The notes beneath the pieces were generated by a model. It made no database searches. It was given only the letters and a program-made list of their open reading frames with translations, and was not told the DNA's origin. DNA of 64,000 nucleotides, taken from the NCBI GenBank assembly GCA_964542455.1, contig CAZIUC010000013.1:33728-97727 (forward strand), in the 5' to 3' direction. The DNA is from PFJX01 sp964542455. Lineage in GTDB: Bacteria; Pseudomonadota; Gammaproteobacteria; Burkholderiales; Thiobacillaceae. Below, piece by piece: positions 8,485 to 17,514 of this stretch (its first letter is position 1; every line of letters begins with the position of its first letter). A program made the position numbers and the translations under genes.

Positions 8485-9446
8485 CAGTGAACTCCTTTGC
8501 GGGTGGCGATCAGGCTGGCGGCCACGCTGGCGCCGATCAGCACGGCGACGATGACCAGTGAAGCAGCCACCGGGACGTGATACCAGGGCGCGATCAACAT
8601 TTTCGCGCCGATGAATGTGAGCACCATGGCGAGGCCGTATTTCAGCAGGTGGAAACGGTCGGCCACGTCGGCGAGCAGGAAGTACAGCGCGCGCAGGCCC
8701 ATGATGGCGAAGATATTGGACGTGAAGACGATGAACGGGTCGGTGGTGATGGCGAAGATGGCCGGAATGGAATCCACCGCGAACACCACGTCGGAGGTCT
8801 CGATCAGGATCAGCACCAGGAACAGCGGCGTGAAATAGCGCGCGCCGTCCTTCATCACGCTGAACCGCTCGCCGTGATGGCCTTCCGAGATGCGCAGATG
8901 GCGGCGCGCGAATCGCAGCACCGGATTCTTCTCCAGCTCTGGCTTTCTCTCCGCCATGACCAGCATGCGCAGGCCGGTAATGACCAGGAAGGCGCCGAAC
9001 AGATAAAGCACCCAACTGAATTCGCGCACCACCCAGGCGCCGGCCAGGATCATGACGGCGCGCAGGACGATGGCGCCGAGCACGCCGTAGATCAGCACCC
9101 GGCGCTGGTATTCGGGCGCGACGTGGAAGGCCGAGAAGATCAGCAGGAATACGAACACGTTATCCACCGACAGCGATTTCTCGATCAGGTAGCCGGTGAG
9201 GAATTCCAGCGCCTTGCGGTCGGCGACTTCCGCGCCGAAGTTGCCGATGAGATGCCACCACAGGCCGGCGTTGAACAGCAGCGCCAGGCTCACCCAGACC
9301 AGAGACCAGGTGGCCGCCTCCCTGACCCCGACCTTGTGCGCCTTGCGGCCGCCGAAGACGAACAAGTCCAGCGCCAGCATGGCCAGCACAAAACCGATGA
9401 AGACGGCCCACATCCAGGGTTCGCCGATGGAGACCGCGTTATTCAT
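8484..9446 (-). CDS. TerC/Alx family integral membrane protein
   Basis: The 320-residue product has about nine membrane segments. It carries the TerC signatures DLFVFGGRKAHKVG near the N-terminus, EKSLSVDNVFVFLLIF and ETSDVVFAVDSIPAIFA, whose acidic residues in the membrane are thought to handle metal ions. Alx/TerC proteins are linked to manganese export and to envelope metal homeostasis. A TTG at 9470 would add eight residues; the ATG at 9446 is preferred because the protein then begins like its relatives. It is coupled to the rhodanese gene. Confidence 0.9.
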   Translation of the reverse strand: MNNAVSIGEPWMWAVFIGFVLAMLALDLFVFGGRKAHKVGVREAATWSLVWVSLALLFNAGLWWHLIGNFGAEVADRKALEFLTGYLIEKSLSVDNVFVFLLIFSAFHVAPEYQRRVLIYGVLGAIVLRAVMILAGAWVVREFSWVLYLFGAFLVITGLRMLVMAERKPELEKNPVLRFARRHLRISEGHHGERFSVMKDGARYFTPLFLVLILIETSDVVFAVDSIPAIFAITTDPFIVFTSNIFAIMGLRALYFLLADVADRFHLLKYGLAMVLTFIGAKMLIAPWYHVPVAASLVIVAVLIGASVAASLIATRKGVH

Positions 9447-9470
9447 GGCGATGGCCTGCCCGGTTTCCAA

Positions 9471-10346
9471 TTACCGAAGCGCCCGCAACGCCGCGATGCG
9501 CTCTTCCAGCGGCGGGTGGGTCATGAACAGGCGCTTGATGCCACCGCCAGCGCCGCCGGCGATGCCGAAGGCCGCCATCTTTTCCGGCAGGGGCGCGGGG
9601 TGCAGGCTGTTCAATCGCTCCAGCGCGGCGATCATGTTGTGCTTGCCGGCAAGCGTGGCGCCGCCGCTGTCGGCGATGAACTCGCGGCGCCGCGAGAACC
9701 ACATGACGATGATCGAGGCGAGCACGCCCAGCACCAGTTCGGCGATGATCATGGTGACGAAAAACGCCGGGCCGGTGCCGCGTTCGGTCTTGAACACCAC
9801 CTTGTCCACCACGTAGCCGATGACCCGCGACAGGAACATGACGAAGGTGTTCACCACGCCCTGGATCAGCGCCAGGGTCACCATGTCGCCGTTGGCGGCG
9901 TGCGATACCTCATGGCCCAGCACCGCCTCGGCCTCCTCGCGCGTCATCTGATTGAGCAGCCCGGTGGAGACGGCGATCAGAGAGCTGTTCTTGCTCATGC
10001 CGGTGGCGAAGGCGTTGACGTCGGGCGACTGGTAAATCCCGACTTCCGGCATCTTGATGCCCGCTTGCGCCGAGTATTTTCGTATGGTTTCCAGCAACCA
10101 GAACTCGGTCGAGTTCGACGGCGCCTCGATGACCTGAACGCCCATCGACCTTTTCACCATCCATTTGGAGATGGCCAGCGAGATGAACGAACCGCCGAAG
10201 CCCATCACCGCCGCGAAAATCAGCAGCGAGCCCAGGTTGAGGCCTTGTTCGTTGAGGTAAGGCTCCACACCGAGCAGGCGCATGGTGATGGACAGCACCA
10301 GCACGATGGCCATGTTGGTGGCGAGGAAGAGCAGGATGCGTTTCAT
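9471..10346 (-). CDS. htpX: HtpX membrane zinc metalloprotease
   Basis: The 291-residue product starts at the ATG at 10346, preceded by AGGAGA at good spacing. Two N-terminal membrane helices (MKRILLFLATNMAIVLVLS and a second at about 40) precede the catalytic HEVSH motif at about residue 139. Further helices and the third zinc ligand region EFIADSGGA follow. HtpX degrades damaged membrane proteins and is normally heat- or envelope-stress induced. Length is typical. It lies upstream of terC on the same strand, nearly abutting it. Confidence 0.96.
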   Translation of the reverse strand: MKRILLFLATNMAIVLVLSITMRLLGVEPYLNEQGLNLGSLLIFAAVMGFGGSFISLAISKWMVKRSMGVQVIEAPSNSTEFWLLETIRKYSAQAGIKMPEVGIYQSPDVNAFATGMSKNSSLIAVSTGLLNQMTREEAEAVLGHEVSHAANGDMVTLALIQGVVNTFVMFLSRVIGYVVDKVVFKTERGTGPAFFVTMIIAELVLGVLASIIVMWFSRRREFIADSGGATLAGKHNMIAALERLNSLHPAPLPEKMAAFGIAGGAGGGIKRLFMTHPPLEERIAALRALR

Positions 10347-10450
10347 GGTTAGGGTCTCCTTGGGGTTCTCAAAATTATCAGCTGTTGGCGAATATGAAAC
10401 TTTCGAGGAAGTGCTCAATTTTTTGCATTACGACTCCAAACAAAACGTAG

Positions 10451-10477
10451 GGTGGGTTGAGCGCGGCGAAACCCACC
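10451..10477. repeat. Short palindromic repeat
   Basis: GGTGGGTT and AACCCACC form an 8-bp stem around an 11-bp loop in the gap between tsaC and htpX. This resembles a palindrome dispersed in many proteobacterial genomes. It could end the tsaC transcript. Confidence 0.45.
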
Positions 10478-10498
10478 ATGGCGGTGTCGGCGTGGGCC

Positions 10499-11521
10499 TC
10501 ACGACTGTGTGTCCCGCCGAGTACCCGCCGCCGCGCGCGCCAGGCGGTCATTGACCGCCCACCAGGCCTCGCCGTCCGGCGGCGCTTCCACCAGCAAACG
10601 GTCGAAAGCGAAACGGTCCAGTTCGCGCAGGCGGGCGTAGAGACCACGACCGAAGGACTCCGGTCGCGACGGCAGGAGGAACTGCGGCAGCGCTGGCAGC
10701 GGCTGCTTGCCGCGCAAACTGCGGTTGCCGCGCAACACCGCCACCCGCAGTCCTTCCGCCAACAACGCCTCGGCGCGCGGGATCAGTTTTTCCAGAACGT
10801 GGATCTCCAGCGGTGTGGTGGGCGCGTAATGGCCGGGCAAGGCACCCGGCACACGCGGCGGCGACGAATCCGGCCGGCCGGATTCGATGCCCACCTCGCC
10901 CAATGCCTCGCGCAAGGCGGCCAGCGGCAGGGCACCGGGCCGCAGCACGCGGGGGCGTTCTTCGAGTAGAGAGACGATGGTCGATTCCAGGCCATAGCGG
11001 CAGGGGCCGCCGTCCAGCACCAGATCCACCTGGTCACCGAGGGAAGCGCGAACATGCCAGGCCTCGGTGGGGCTGAGCGCGCCGAAGCGGTTGGCCGACG
11101 GCGCCGCCAGGCCGCCGCCGAAGGCGTTCAGCAAGGCCAGCGCCAGGGGATGGCTGGGCACGCGCAGCGCCACGCTGTCCTGGCCGCCGGTGACCAGACG
11201 CGGCACATCCTCGCGCGCCGGCAATACCAGGGTCAGTGGCCCGGGCCAGAAGCGCGCCATCAGTCGCCGCGCGGTATCCGGAACTTCAACGGCCCAGGCG
11301 TCCGCCTGTGCCGCCTCGGCCAGATGCACGATCAGGGGATGATCGGCGGGGCGCCGCTTGATCTCGAACACGCGTTTCACCGCGGCCTCGTTGCGGGCGT
11401 CGGCCCCCAGGCCATAGACGGTCTCGGTGGGAAAGGCCACGACCTCGCCGGCTCGCAGCCGTTCCGCCGCCTGGAACATGAACCGGGAGGCGGAGGCGCC
11501 GCGCTTCTCGCGCGAGGTCAT
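10499..11521 (-). CDS. tsaC: Threonylcarbamoyl-AMP synthase (Sua5/YciO/YrdC, long form)
   Basis: The 340-residue protein begins at the ATG at 11521, overlapping the hibernation-factor stop by 4 bp (ATGA). The N-terminal 200 residues are the YrdC domain: PTETVYGLGADA, KRRPADHPLIVH and PSANRFGALSPT line the ATP/threonine pocket. A linker and a C-terminal Sua5 domain follow, so this is the Sua5-like rather than the short TsaC form. It makes the threonylcarbamoyl-adenylate used for the t6A modification of ANN-decoding tRNAs. Confidence 0.93.
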   Translation of the reverse strand: MTSREKRGASASRFMFQAAERLRAGEVVAFPTETVYGLGADARNEAAVKRVFEIKRRPADHPLIVHLAEAAQADAWAVEVPDTARRLMARFWPGPLTLVLPAREDVPRLVTGGQDSVALRVPSHPLALALLNAFGGGLAAPSANRFGALSPTEAWHVRASLGDQVDLVLDGGPCRYGLESTIVSLLEERPRVLRPGALPLAALREALGEVGIESGRPDSSPPRVPGALPGHYAPTTPLEIHVLEKLIPRAEALLAEGLRVAVLRGNRSLRGKQPLPALPQFLLPSRPESFGRGLYARLRELDRFAFDRLLVEAPPDGEAWWAVNDRLARAAAGTRRDTQS

Positions 11522-11889
11522 GGTTGCGCGCCCGCCTCGTCTGCCCAGTCCGATTCCTCCCGCCACGTCCGCGGGCCGGGCGCGAATTCCCGCTGTCGCG
11601 CCAGGCGCCGCGCCAAAGCGCGGCCGGCACGCTCGGCGGCGCGGTCGATGGCGACGTAGAGATCGGCCTCGGTGTCCTCGATCACCACCGCCGGCGCGGC
11701 CTTCAGCCGTACCTCGATGAGGCAACGCTTGTCGGCTCCACCACGCGGACCGTTGATGTCGGACAGGCGCACGGTGACACGGGTGATGTGCTCGTCGCCA
11801 TGGTTCAAGCCATATGCCAGGCGTTTCATGAGGTAGTCGCGGAGACCATCCGTGAGGGGAAATCCCTGGCTTTGAATATCCATTTGCAT
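11518..11889 (-). CDS. hpf: Ribosome hibernation-promoting factor (HPF/RaiA family, short form)
   Basis: A 123-residue protein with the HPF fold pattern: MDIQSQGFPLTDGLRDYLMKRL, then basic strands and ADLYVAIDRAAERAGRAL near residue 80. AGGAAG precedes the ATG at 11889. The family binds the 30S subunit decoding region and blocks translation in stationary phase. The C-terminal extension (EFAPGPRTWREESDWADEAG) is not the long-form dimerisation domain. It is coupled to tsaC. Confidence 0.85.
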   Translation of the reverse strand: MQMDIQSQGFPLTDGLRDYLMKRLAYGLNHGDEHITRVTVRLSDINGPRGGADKRCLIEVRLKAAPAVVIEDTEADLYVAIDRAAERAGRALARRLARQREFAPGPRTWREESDWADEAGAQP

Positions 11890-12004
11890 GGCCGCTTCCT
11901 TTACAGGACTGAATAGAACGGCATCCTACGGACATTAGTGAGTAAGAAAAAATCGAATTATCATGATGCGTAATTCGTATTTCTCGACGCATAACAGGCT
12001 TTTC

Positions 12005-12910
12005 ATGCTCAATTTCAAACACCTCCATTATTTCTACGCCGTGGCCAAGGCCGGGGCGGTCAACCGCGCCGCGGAAAAGCTTCATCTCACGCCGCAGACG
12101 CTGTCCGGCCAGTTGACGCTGTTCGAGCAGAGATTGGGGGTGTCGCTGTTCCGCCGCGCCGGGAGGCGGCTGGAACTGACCGATACCGGGCGGCTGGTCC
12201 TGTCCTATGCCGAGGAACTGTTCCAGGTGAGCGCGGAACTGGAGGAAGCGCTGCGCGGCCACCCCGAGGAAAAAGCCTTCCCGTTCCGGGTGGGCATCGC
12301 CGATGTGGTGCCCAAATCCATCGCCCACCGGCTGCTCGCGCCGGCGCTCGCCTTGCCGGAGCCGGTGCGTCTGGTGTGCCGGGAAGACCGGCTCGACCGT
12401 CTGTTGGGGGAACTGGCCGTGCATCGCCTGGACATGGTACTGGCCGATCGCCCAATGCCGCCGGGCATGGACGTGAAAGGCTACAGCCACCCTCTGGGCG
12501 AATGCGGCGTCACCTTCTTCGCCACGCCCGAACTGGCCGCGCGCCTCTCCGGCGCTTTCCCGGAACAACTCGATGGCGCGCCCCTGCTCATTCCCGGTGA
12601 GGACAGCGCCCTGCGCGCGCCGCTGACACGCTGGCTGGAACGCTGCGGCCTGCGCCCGCGCATCGTCGGCGAGTTCGATGACAGCGCCCTGATGAAGGCT
12701 TTCGGCAAGGCCGGCGCCGGCGTTTTTCCCGCCCCCTCGGCCACTCGCCAGGAAGTGGAAAGCCAGTATGGCGTGGTCATGCTGGGCGAAACGCTGGAGA
12801 TCACGGAACGCTTCTACGCCATCTCGGTGGAGCGAAAAATCGCCCATCCCGCCGTGCGGGCGGTGAGTGAGGGCGCGCGCGGCGGCGTGTTCGCGGTGGA
12901 CGCCGCGTGA
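12005..12910 (+). CDS. nhaR: LysR-family regulator NhaR-like
   Basis: The 301-residue protein starts at MLNFKHLHYFYAVAKAG, which aligns with NhaR; 14 further codons are open upstream but look untranslated. The N-terminal winged helix-turn-helix (AAEKLHLTPQTLSGQLTLFEQRLGVSLFRR) is followed by a LysR substrate-binding domain. E. coli NhaR activates nhaA in response to sodium. The nearby Mrp antiporter operon (start at 7639) makes sodium or pH homeostasis a reasonable guess, but several unrelated genes lie between. It is divergent from the hpf-tsaC pair. Confidence 0.82.
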   Translation: MLNFKHLHYFYAVAKAGAVNRAAEKLHLTPQTLSGQLTLFEQRLGVSLFRRAGRRLELTDTGRLVLSYAEELFQVSAELEEALRGHPEEKAFPFRVGIADVVPKSIAHRLLAPALALPEPVRLVCREDRLDRLLGELAVHRLDMVLADRPMPPGMDVKGYSHPLGECGVTFFATPELAARLSGAFPEQLDGAPLLIPGEDSALRAPLTRWLERCGLRPRIVGEFDDSALMKAFGKAGAGVFPAPSATRQEVESQYGVVMLGETLEITERFYAISVERKIAHPAVRAVSEGARGGVFAVDAA

Positions 12911-13038
12911 ATGCCGCGCGGTCATGGCGCGAACGCCATGACGCGATCATTCTTCAAACGTGGGAGATGGTCGCGCCCTGTCGGGCGCGATGCATGGAAC
13001 GGGCGAAGACTAACAACCGCCCGTGATGCGGGAATATC

Positions 13039-13114
13039 TGGGGTGATGGATGGGACTCGAACCCACAACAGCCAGAATCACAATCTGGGACTCTACCAAT
13101 TGAGCTACCACCAC
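13039..13114 (-). tRNA. tRNA-His (GTG)
   Basis: The cloverleaf is complete. Acceptor GTGGTGG pairs with CCATCAC, the anticodon loop reads TTGTGAT (anticodon GTG), the T loop is TTCGAGT, and CCA is encoded. A G lies immediately 5' (complement of base 13115), giving the extra G-1 opposite the discriminator C that defines tRNA-His. Confidence 0.96.
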
Positions 13115-13217
13115 CAGTGAAAAACCGCTACAGCCAACTACTCGTTTCTACAACCATTTCAACAACTTGAAAAAACACATTCACCAGTTTCGGTGTTCTA
13201 CCACCGCCATTGAAATC

Positions 13218-13294
13218 TGGCCTGCCCGACAGGGATCGAACCTGTAACCCCCAGCTTAGAAGGCTGGTGCTCTATCCAATTGAGCTACGGGCAG
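13218..13294 (-). tRNA. tRNA-Arg (TCT)
   Basis: Acceptor CTGCCCG pairs with CGGGCAG, the D arm is GCTCAATTGGATAGAGC, the anticodon loop is CTTCTAA (TCT) and the T loop TTCGATC. CCA is encoded. It lies about 100 bp from tRNA-His in the same orientation and is likely co-transcribed. Confidence 0.96.
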
Positions 13295-13334
13295 ATTCCC
13301 GCGGGCGTTCGAAGTTTTTACGACCGGTAACGAC

Positions 13335-13411
<77 letters not shown>

Positions 13412-13510
13412 AAGGCGCGGAAATATACCCGCCGATGTGGGGAAAAGCAATGCCGGCGCGATGGTCGCTCCGGTAAAATTATGCGGTTTCAATCCGGCCA
13501 CCTTATCGCC

Positions 13511-14362
13511 ATGACTGCTCAAATCCTCGATGGCAAATCCATTGCCAACGCCCTGCTCCGGGATATCAAACGCGAGGTCGACGAACGGCTCGCCTCCGGG
13601 CAGCGGGTTCCGGGCCTGGCGGTCATCCTTCTGGGCGGCGATCCCGCCTCCAGTATCTATGTGCGCAACAAACGCCTGGCTTGTGAAAAGGCGGGGGTTT
13701 TGTCGATTTCCCACGATCTTCCAGCCACTACCAGCCAGGAAGACCTGCTTGCATTGATCGATCAGTTGAACAATGACCCGACCGTGGACGGCATCCTGGT
13801 GCAAGCGCCCTTGCCGGCGCATGTCGATGACGAGACGGTGATCGAGCGGATTCGCCCGGACAAGGATGTCGATGGTTTCCATCCCTACAACATCGGTCGT
13901 CTGGCGGTACGCAAGCCCACGCTGCGTTCCTGTACGCCCTATGGCGTGATGCGCCTGCTGGAGGCGACCGGCGAGGCGCCGCGCGGCAAGCACGCCGTGG
14001 TGGTGGGCGCGTCCAACCATGTGGGCAGGCCGATGGCGCTGGAGTTGCTACTGGCCGGCTGCACCGTGACGGTATGCCATTCCGCCACCCGCGACCTGCC
14101 GGAACAAGTGGCGCAAGCGGACATCGTGGTGGCCGCCGTGGGTCGTCCGGATATGGTCAAGGGGGTATGGATCAAGGAAGGCGCCACGGTGATCGACATC
14201 GGCATCAATCGCCTGGACGACGGCCGCATCACCGGTGATGTGGAATTCGCCGCCGCCAAGGAGCGCGCCGGCTGGATCAGCCCAGTTCCGGGCGGCGTCG
14301 GTCCGATGACCGTGGCTACGCTGCTGCGCAACACATTGGAAGCGGCGCGAAAGCACCCCTGA
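13511..14362 (+). CDS. folD: Bifunctional methylenetetrahydrofolate dehydrogenase/cyclohydrolase
   Basis: The 283-residue protein interconverts 5,10-methylene-THF and 10-formyl-THF with NADP. Visible motifs are YVRNKRLACEKAG with its catalytic lysine, the KDVDGFHPYN substrate loop, the Rossmann GASNHVGRPM and the C-terminal PVPGGVGPMT. The start at 13511 gives MTAQILDG, as in relatives; the frame extends upstream through the tRNA-Pro region but this is not coding. A REP-type hairpin begins 3 bp after the stop codon. Confidence 0.97.
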   Translation: MTAQILDGKSIANALLRDIKREVDERLASGQRVPGLAVILLGGDPASSIYVRNKRLACEKAGVLSISHDLPATTSQEDLLALIDQLNNDPTVDGILVQAPLPAHVDDETVIERIRPDKDVDGFHPYNIGRLAVRKPTLRSCTPYGVMRLLEATGEAPRGKHAVVVGASNHVGRPMALELLLAGCTVTVCHSATRDLPEQVAQADIVVAAVGRPDMVKGVWIKEGATVIDIGINRLDDGRITGDVEFAAAKERAGWISPVPGGVGPMTVATLLRNTLEAARKHP

Positions 14363-14365
14363 GAC

Positions 14366-14425
14366 TGTAGCGCCGGCTTCCAGCCGGCTTGTTTTCAAAG
14401 ATGCCGGCTGGAAGCCGGCGCTACA
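14366..14425. repeat. REP-type palindrome (TGTAGCGCCGGC family)
   Basis: TGTAGCGCCGGCTTCCAGCC and its inverse flank TTGTTTTCAAAGAT, making a long hairpin between the convergent folD and glk genes. It can serve as a bidirectional terminator. Its right end supplies the TAG stop codon of glk. Related copies lie at 45217-45296, 47083-47205, 49246-49317 and 56866-56927. Confidence 0.8.
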
Positions 14426-15383
14426 GGGAGGCGGCCAAGGCAGCGCCTTTCAGGCCGACGTCGGGATCGAGTATGACTCGCACCGGCAGCCGTTCCATCC
14501 AGTCGGAAAAACGACCCTTGGCATGGAATCCGGCGATGAACTCGCCGCCTTGCAACAAACCCAGCAGTTGCGGGGCGATACCACCGGCGAGATACACCCC
14601 CGCTTCGGCGCGCGCCAGCAGCGCCAGATCGCCGGCGACCTGGCCATAGATGCGCGCGAACAGTCGCAAGGCATGCGCTGCCTCGCCATCTTTTCCCGAA
14701 AGCCCCGCCCTGCTGATGGCACTCGCGGCTTGTGGGTCGGCCAATATCTCGTTATCTGCTTCCCGCCGTCCCGACTCACGCAACCGGAAGCGATACAGGC
14801 TGACCACCCCCGGCCCGGAAAGCAGGCGCTCGATGGATACCCGGCCATGCTCCTCGCGCAAGAATGCCAGCAGACGATCCTGCTCGGCGTCGGTCGGCGC
14901 AAAGCCGATGTGCCCCCCCTCCGAATCAAGCGGCTGGTGCAGGCCTTCCCGCGCCACGCAAAGCGAGACGCCCAGGCCTGTTCCCGCGCCCAGGGCGAGG
15001 CGAGGGGCGCTGGTCAGCGGAATGCCCGACTGCAAGCTGGCAACATCAGCCTCACCCAGGGCGTTCAAGCCCCAGCCCACGGCGGCGAAATCGTTGACCA
15101 GGCGGAACGGCAAGCCGAAGCGTTCAGACAGGACGGAAACATCAATACACCAGGGCAGGTTGGTAAATTGCGCCGTATGCCCATCGGTCGGCCCCGCCAC
15201 GGCAAGACAACAGGCATCGACAGGGTCAATTTGGGCAAGGAAGTCCGCCAGCGGCGTATCCACGCCGGAGCGCCCCGCATTCAGAAACCGCTCCACTTTT
15301 TCAATACGCACCGTGGCGCCATCGATTTGCGTGAGCGCCAAGCGGGTGTGGGTACCACCTATATCACCGGCAAGAATTCTCAT
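14421..15383 (-). CDS. glk: Glucokinase
   Basis: The 320-residue protein has the ATP-binding GDIGGTHTRLAL motif at its start, the sugar-binding NDFAAVGWG segment at about residue 96 and GAGTGLGVS in the middle. It matches bacterial Glk by length and motif order. It phosphorylates glucose to glucose 6-phosphate. The last codons (CTG TAG) lie in the REP palindrome shared with folD, so the C-terminus may differ by a few residues from the ancestral one. Confidence 0.92.
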   Translation of the reverse strand: MRILAGDIGGTHTRLALTQIDGATVRIEKVERFLNAGRSGVDTPLADFLAQIDPVDACCLAVAGPTDGHTAQFTNLPWCIDVSVLSERFGLPFRLVNDFAAVGWGLNALGEADVASLQSGIPLTSAPRLALGAGTGLGVSLCVAREGLHQPLDSEGGHIGFAPTDAEQDRLLAFLREEHGRVSIERLLSGPGVVSLYRFRLRESGRREADNEILADPQAASAISRAGLSGKDGEAAHALRLFARIYGQVAGDLALLARAEAGVYLAGGIAPQLLGLLQGGEFIAGFHAKGRFSDWMERLPVRVILDPDVGLKGAALAASL

Positions 15384-15513
15384 GGGTACGGATCAATCCT
15401 TGGGTAAGTACCGGGCAGCCACGTTCAGGGCTGAACTTGCGTGGACTGGCAAGCATCAAGTGCGGTCTCCAGAGGTTGCGGGCCTTGTTGCAAGCGTCAG
15501 GTCGAGCGCCCGC

Positions 15514-17130
15514 CTACGTGCGGCCACCGCCGTGAGCGGCGGTTTCAGGCCCGGCAAAGCTCCGCACAACCACGCTGCCCGGCCCGCTGGTCTCGGCCTC
15601 ATGGAGCGCCGAGTAGGCAATTGCCAGGCACTCTTCGTGAGTTTTCTCAGACAGGTGAACCATGCCGATGTGCACCCCGACCTGATAGGTCTTGCCCTGC
15701 CAGGACTGGTGGAAGCCGATCACGCCATCACGGATTTGTTCGGCGATACGTTCGGCCATTTCATCCGGGCAAGACTGCAACAGGATGCCGAATTCGTCTT
15801 CACCCAGGCGAGCCAGGAAATCTGATTCCCGCACCCGAAGATTCATCAGATGCGCAACCTGACGCAGCAGTTCGTCACTGCACGCATGGCCGGCCTGGTC
15901 ACGCACCTGCTTGAGGTGCTCCAGGCTGACGATCAACAAGGATGAACTCAATTCAGCGGCACGTTTGCTGGCGAGCGATTGTGTCAGGCGCTCCTCGAAG
16001 GCATAGCGGTTGGCCAACCCGGTCAGCACGTCATGGTCCGAGTGCCAGAGCAATTTGCGCTGCAATTCACGCGCTTCGGTGACATCGCTCATGACCAGAA
16101 CACCGCCGATGATCGCGCCATCCGGACCATGGATACACGAGCACTTGCCTTCCACTTCATATTCCATGCCCTGAGTGGACAGCAGGCAGGCGGATGACGG
16201 AAGGACAAAAACCATGCCCTTGAGCACTTCGTCCAGCAAGGTTGTGGTCAGATCGGCGCGGCTCTCACGCTCGTACAGGCGGAGAACCTCGCTGGCCGGG
16301 ATGGCGGCGGCTTTCCCCTCATCCATGCCGAGAAGAATTTCCGCGACCGGGTTGAGGTAACTGACACGACGTTCCTCATCGAAGCGAATGACAGCATCAC
16401 CCAACGCGCGCAGGGTCACCACGGCACGTTCGCGCTCCTGAAACAGATCCGCCTCCATACGGCGGCTCACCCGGACCACGAATACCGCCACACCGACCGC
16501 TACCAGCAACGCCATGGCGGAAAGTCCCAGGACCAGGCCGCGCGCTCGCTTGCTGGCCGCGGTCGCCTCGTTGACGGCCTCGGCATTCTTGTTCCGCTGC
16601 ATCTCAACCAGATGGCTCCACTGGCTCATCATGCTTGCCTGGTGTTCCTTGAGTTCCCCTCGAATCATCTGTTTGGCCTGATTGAGCTGATCGGCCTGCA
16701 TCAAGTCGAAGGCGTCGTTGGCCTTGCCCTCGACGATCCGCACCCCCTTGCGTACCTCGTTCCAGGAAGCCAGTTCCGCCGCATCGAGCGGGAGTTCGAG
16801 AAAGCGGTCGCGCAGAACGATGAAGTCACGCGCCATCTCGGAGAAATGCATCCGCTGTTCATCACGCTCGAAAGGATCGTCCAGATTGCTGGCCAGCAAG
16901 ATCGTCTGGTAGCGCGCCTCATGCAGCCCTTTCATCGAGGACGCCAATTCGGATTTCAGATTGCGCTCGGCGACGATGGCCGTCAGTTGGCCGCTGAGGA
17001 TGCGGATATGCGAGACACCGATGGCCGCGACACCAATCAAAAGCAGGATCATGATGCCGAAGCCGGTGATGACCGGCATTTGTGCCGAATGCAGGCAGCG
17101 GCCACCATTTTCGACGGGAAAATTTGGCAT
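15514..17130 (-). CDS. Membrane sensor with 4HB domain, PAS domain and degenerate GGDEF domain
   Basis: The 538-residue protein has membrane helices at about residues 20-40 and 198-218. A four-helix-bundle sensor region lies between them. A PAS domain follows (ALGDAVIRFDEERRVSYLNPVAEILLG, about 245-360), then a GGDEF domain starting DVLTGLANRYAFEERL. The active-site loop reads GEDEF instead of GGDEF, and the metal-binding stretch is altered (SLEHLKQVRD for DIDxFKxxND). Diguanylate cyclase activity is therefore doubtful; it may instead bind c-di-GMP or GTP. Either M1 or M18 could be the start; neither has a clear ribosome site. Confidence 0.82.
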   Translation of the reverse strand: MPNFPVENGGRCLHSAQMPVITGFGIMILLLIGVAAIGVSHIRILSGQLTAIVAERNLKSELASSMKGLHEARYQTILLASNLDDPFERDEQRMHFSEMARDFIVLRDRFLELPLDAAELASWNEVRKGVRIVEGKANDAFDLMQADQLNQAKQMIRGELKEHQASMMSQWSHLVEMQRNKNAEAVNEATAASKRARGLVLGLSAMALLVAVGVAVFVVRVSRRMEADLFQERERAVVTLRALGDAVIRFDEERRVSYLNPVAEILLGMDEGKAAAIPASEVLRLYERESRADLTTTLLDEVLKGMVFVLPSSACLLSTQGMEYEVEGKCSCIHGPDGAIIGGVLVMSDVTEARELQRKLLWHSDHDVLTGLANRYAFEERLTQSLASKRAAELSSSLLIVSLEHLKQVRDQAGHACSDELLRQVAHLMNLRVRESDFLARLGEDEFGILLQSCPDEMAERIAEQIRDGVIGFHQSWQGKTYQVGVHIGMVHLSEKTHEECLAIAYSALHEAETSGPGSVVVRSFAGPETAAHGGGRT

Positions 17131-17250
17131 GGTGTTAACGATCAGACATCAGGCTTGCACCCGCGTCGAACCACCCGAAATCATCAGCCTGCATCTTGTC
17201 TTCCTCACACATTTCTTGTCGCGGCATCCTGCAGTCACCCCTGAGGGGCG

Positions 17251-17514
17251 TCAATCGAGGATGTCCAAATCCAGCAGTGCGTCGTGCAAAGCGGTGCGAT
17301 CGTCACTCAATACCGGAACGATCCGGTGTTCCCGCCCGTATTCCCAGGGACGGCCATGCATGTCGGCCATCATCGCGGAAGGCGTTTGCGGCTCCAGAAC
17401 CAGGGCACAAGGGGTTTCCAGCACTTCCACCACCACGCAAATCTCGCCTTGATGGCGCACCTTCAAGCCGATCAGGGTGCGCAGATGCGGCAGCGTGATG
17501 ATGGCCTCGCTCAC
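17251..17514 (-). CDS. Conserved small protein of unknown function
   Basis: The preferred start is the GTG at 17514, which overlaps the amidotransferase stop codon (GTGA), giving 87 residues. The sequence begins VSEAIITLPHLRTLIGLKVR and reads like a small beta-barrel with a conserved CVVVEVLETPCALVLEP middle, then an acidic tail (HDALLDLDILD). No catalytic motif or membrane segment is visible. Coupling to the amidotransferase suggests co-translation, not function. Confidence 0.65.
   Translation of the reverse strand: MSEAIITLPHLRTLIGLKVRHQGEICVVVEVLETPCALVLEPQTPSAMMADMHGRPWEYGREHRIVPVLSDDRTALHDALLDLDILD

Noticed and set aside
8577..10352. A 591-codon plus-strand frame opposite terC and htpX
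   Set aside because: Antisense to two recognised genes; composition is the complement of membrane protein coding.
11600..12925. Upstream extension of the tsaC frame to 808 codons
   Set aside because: It runs antisense through hpf and nhaR; the ATG at 11521, coupled to hpf, is the real start.
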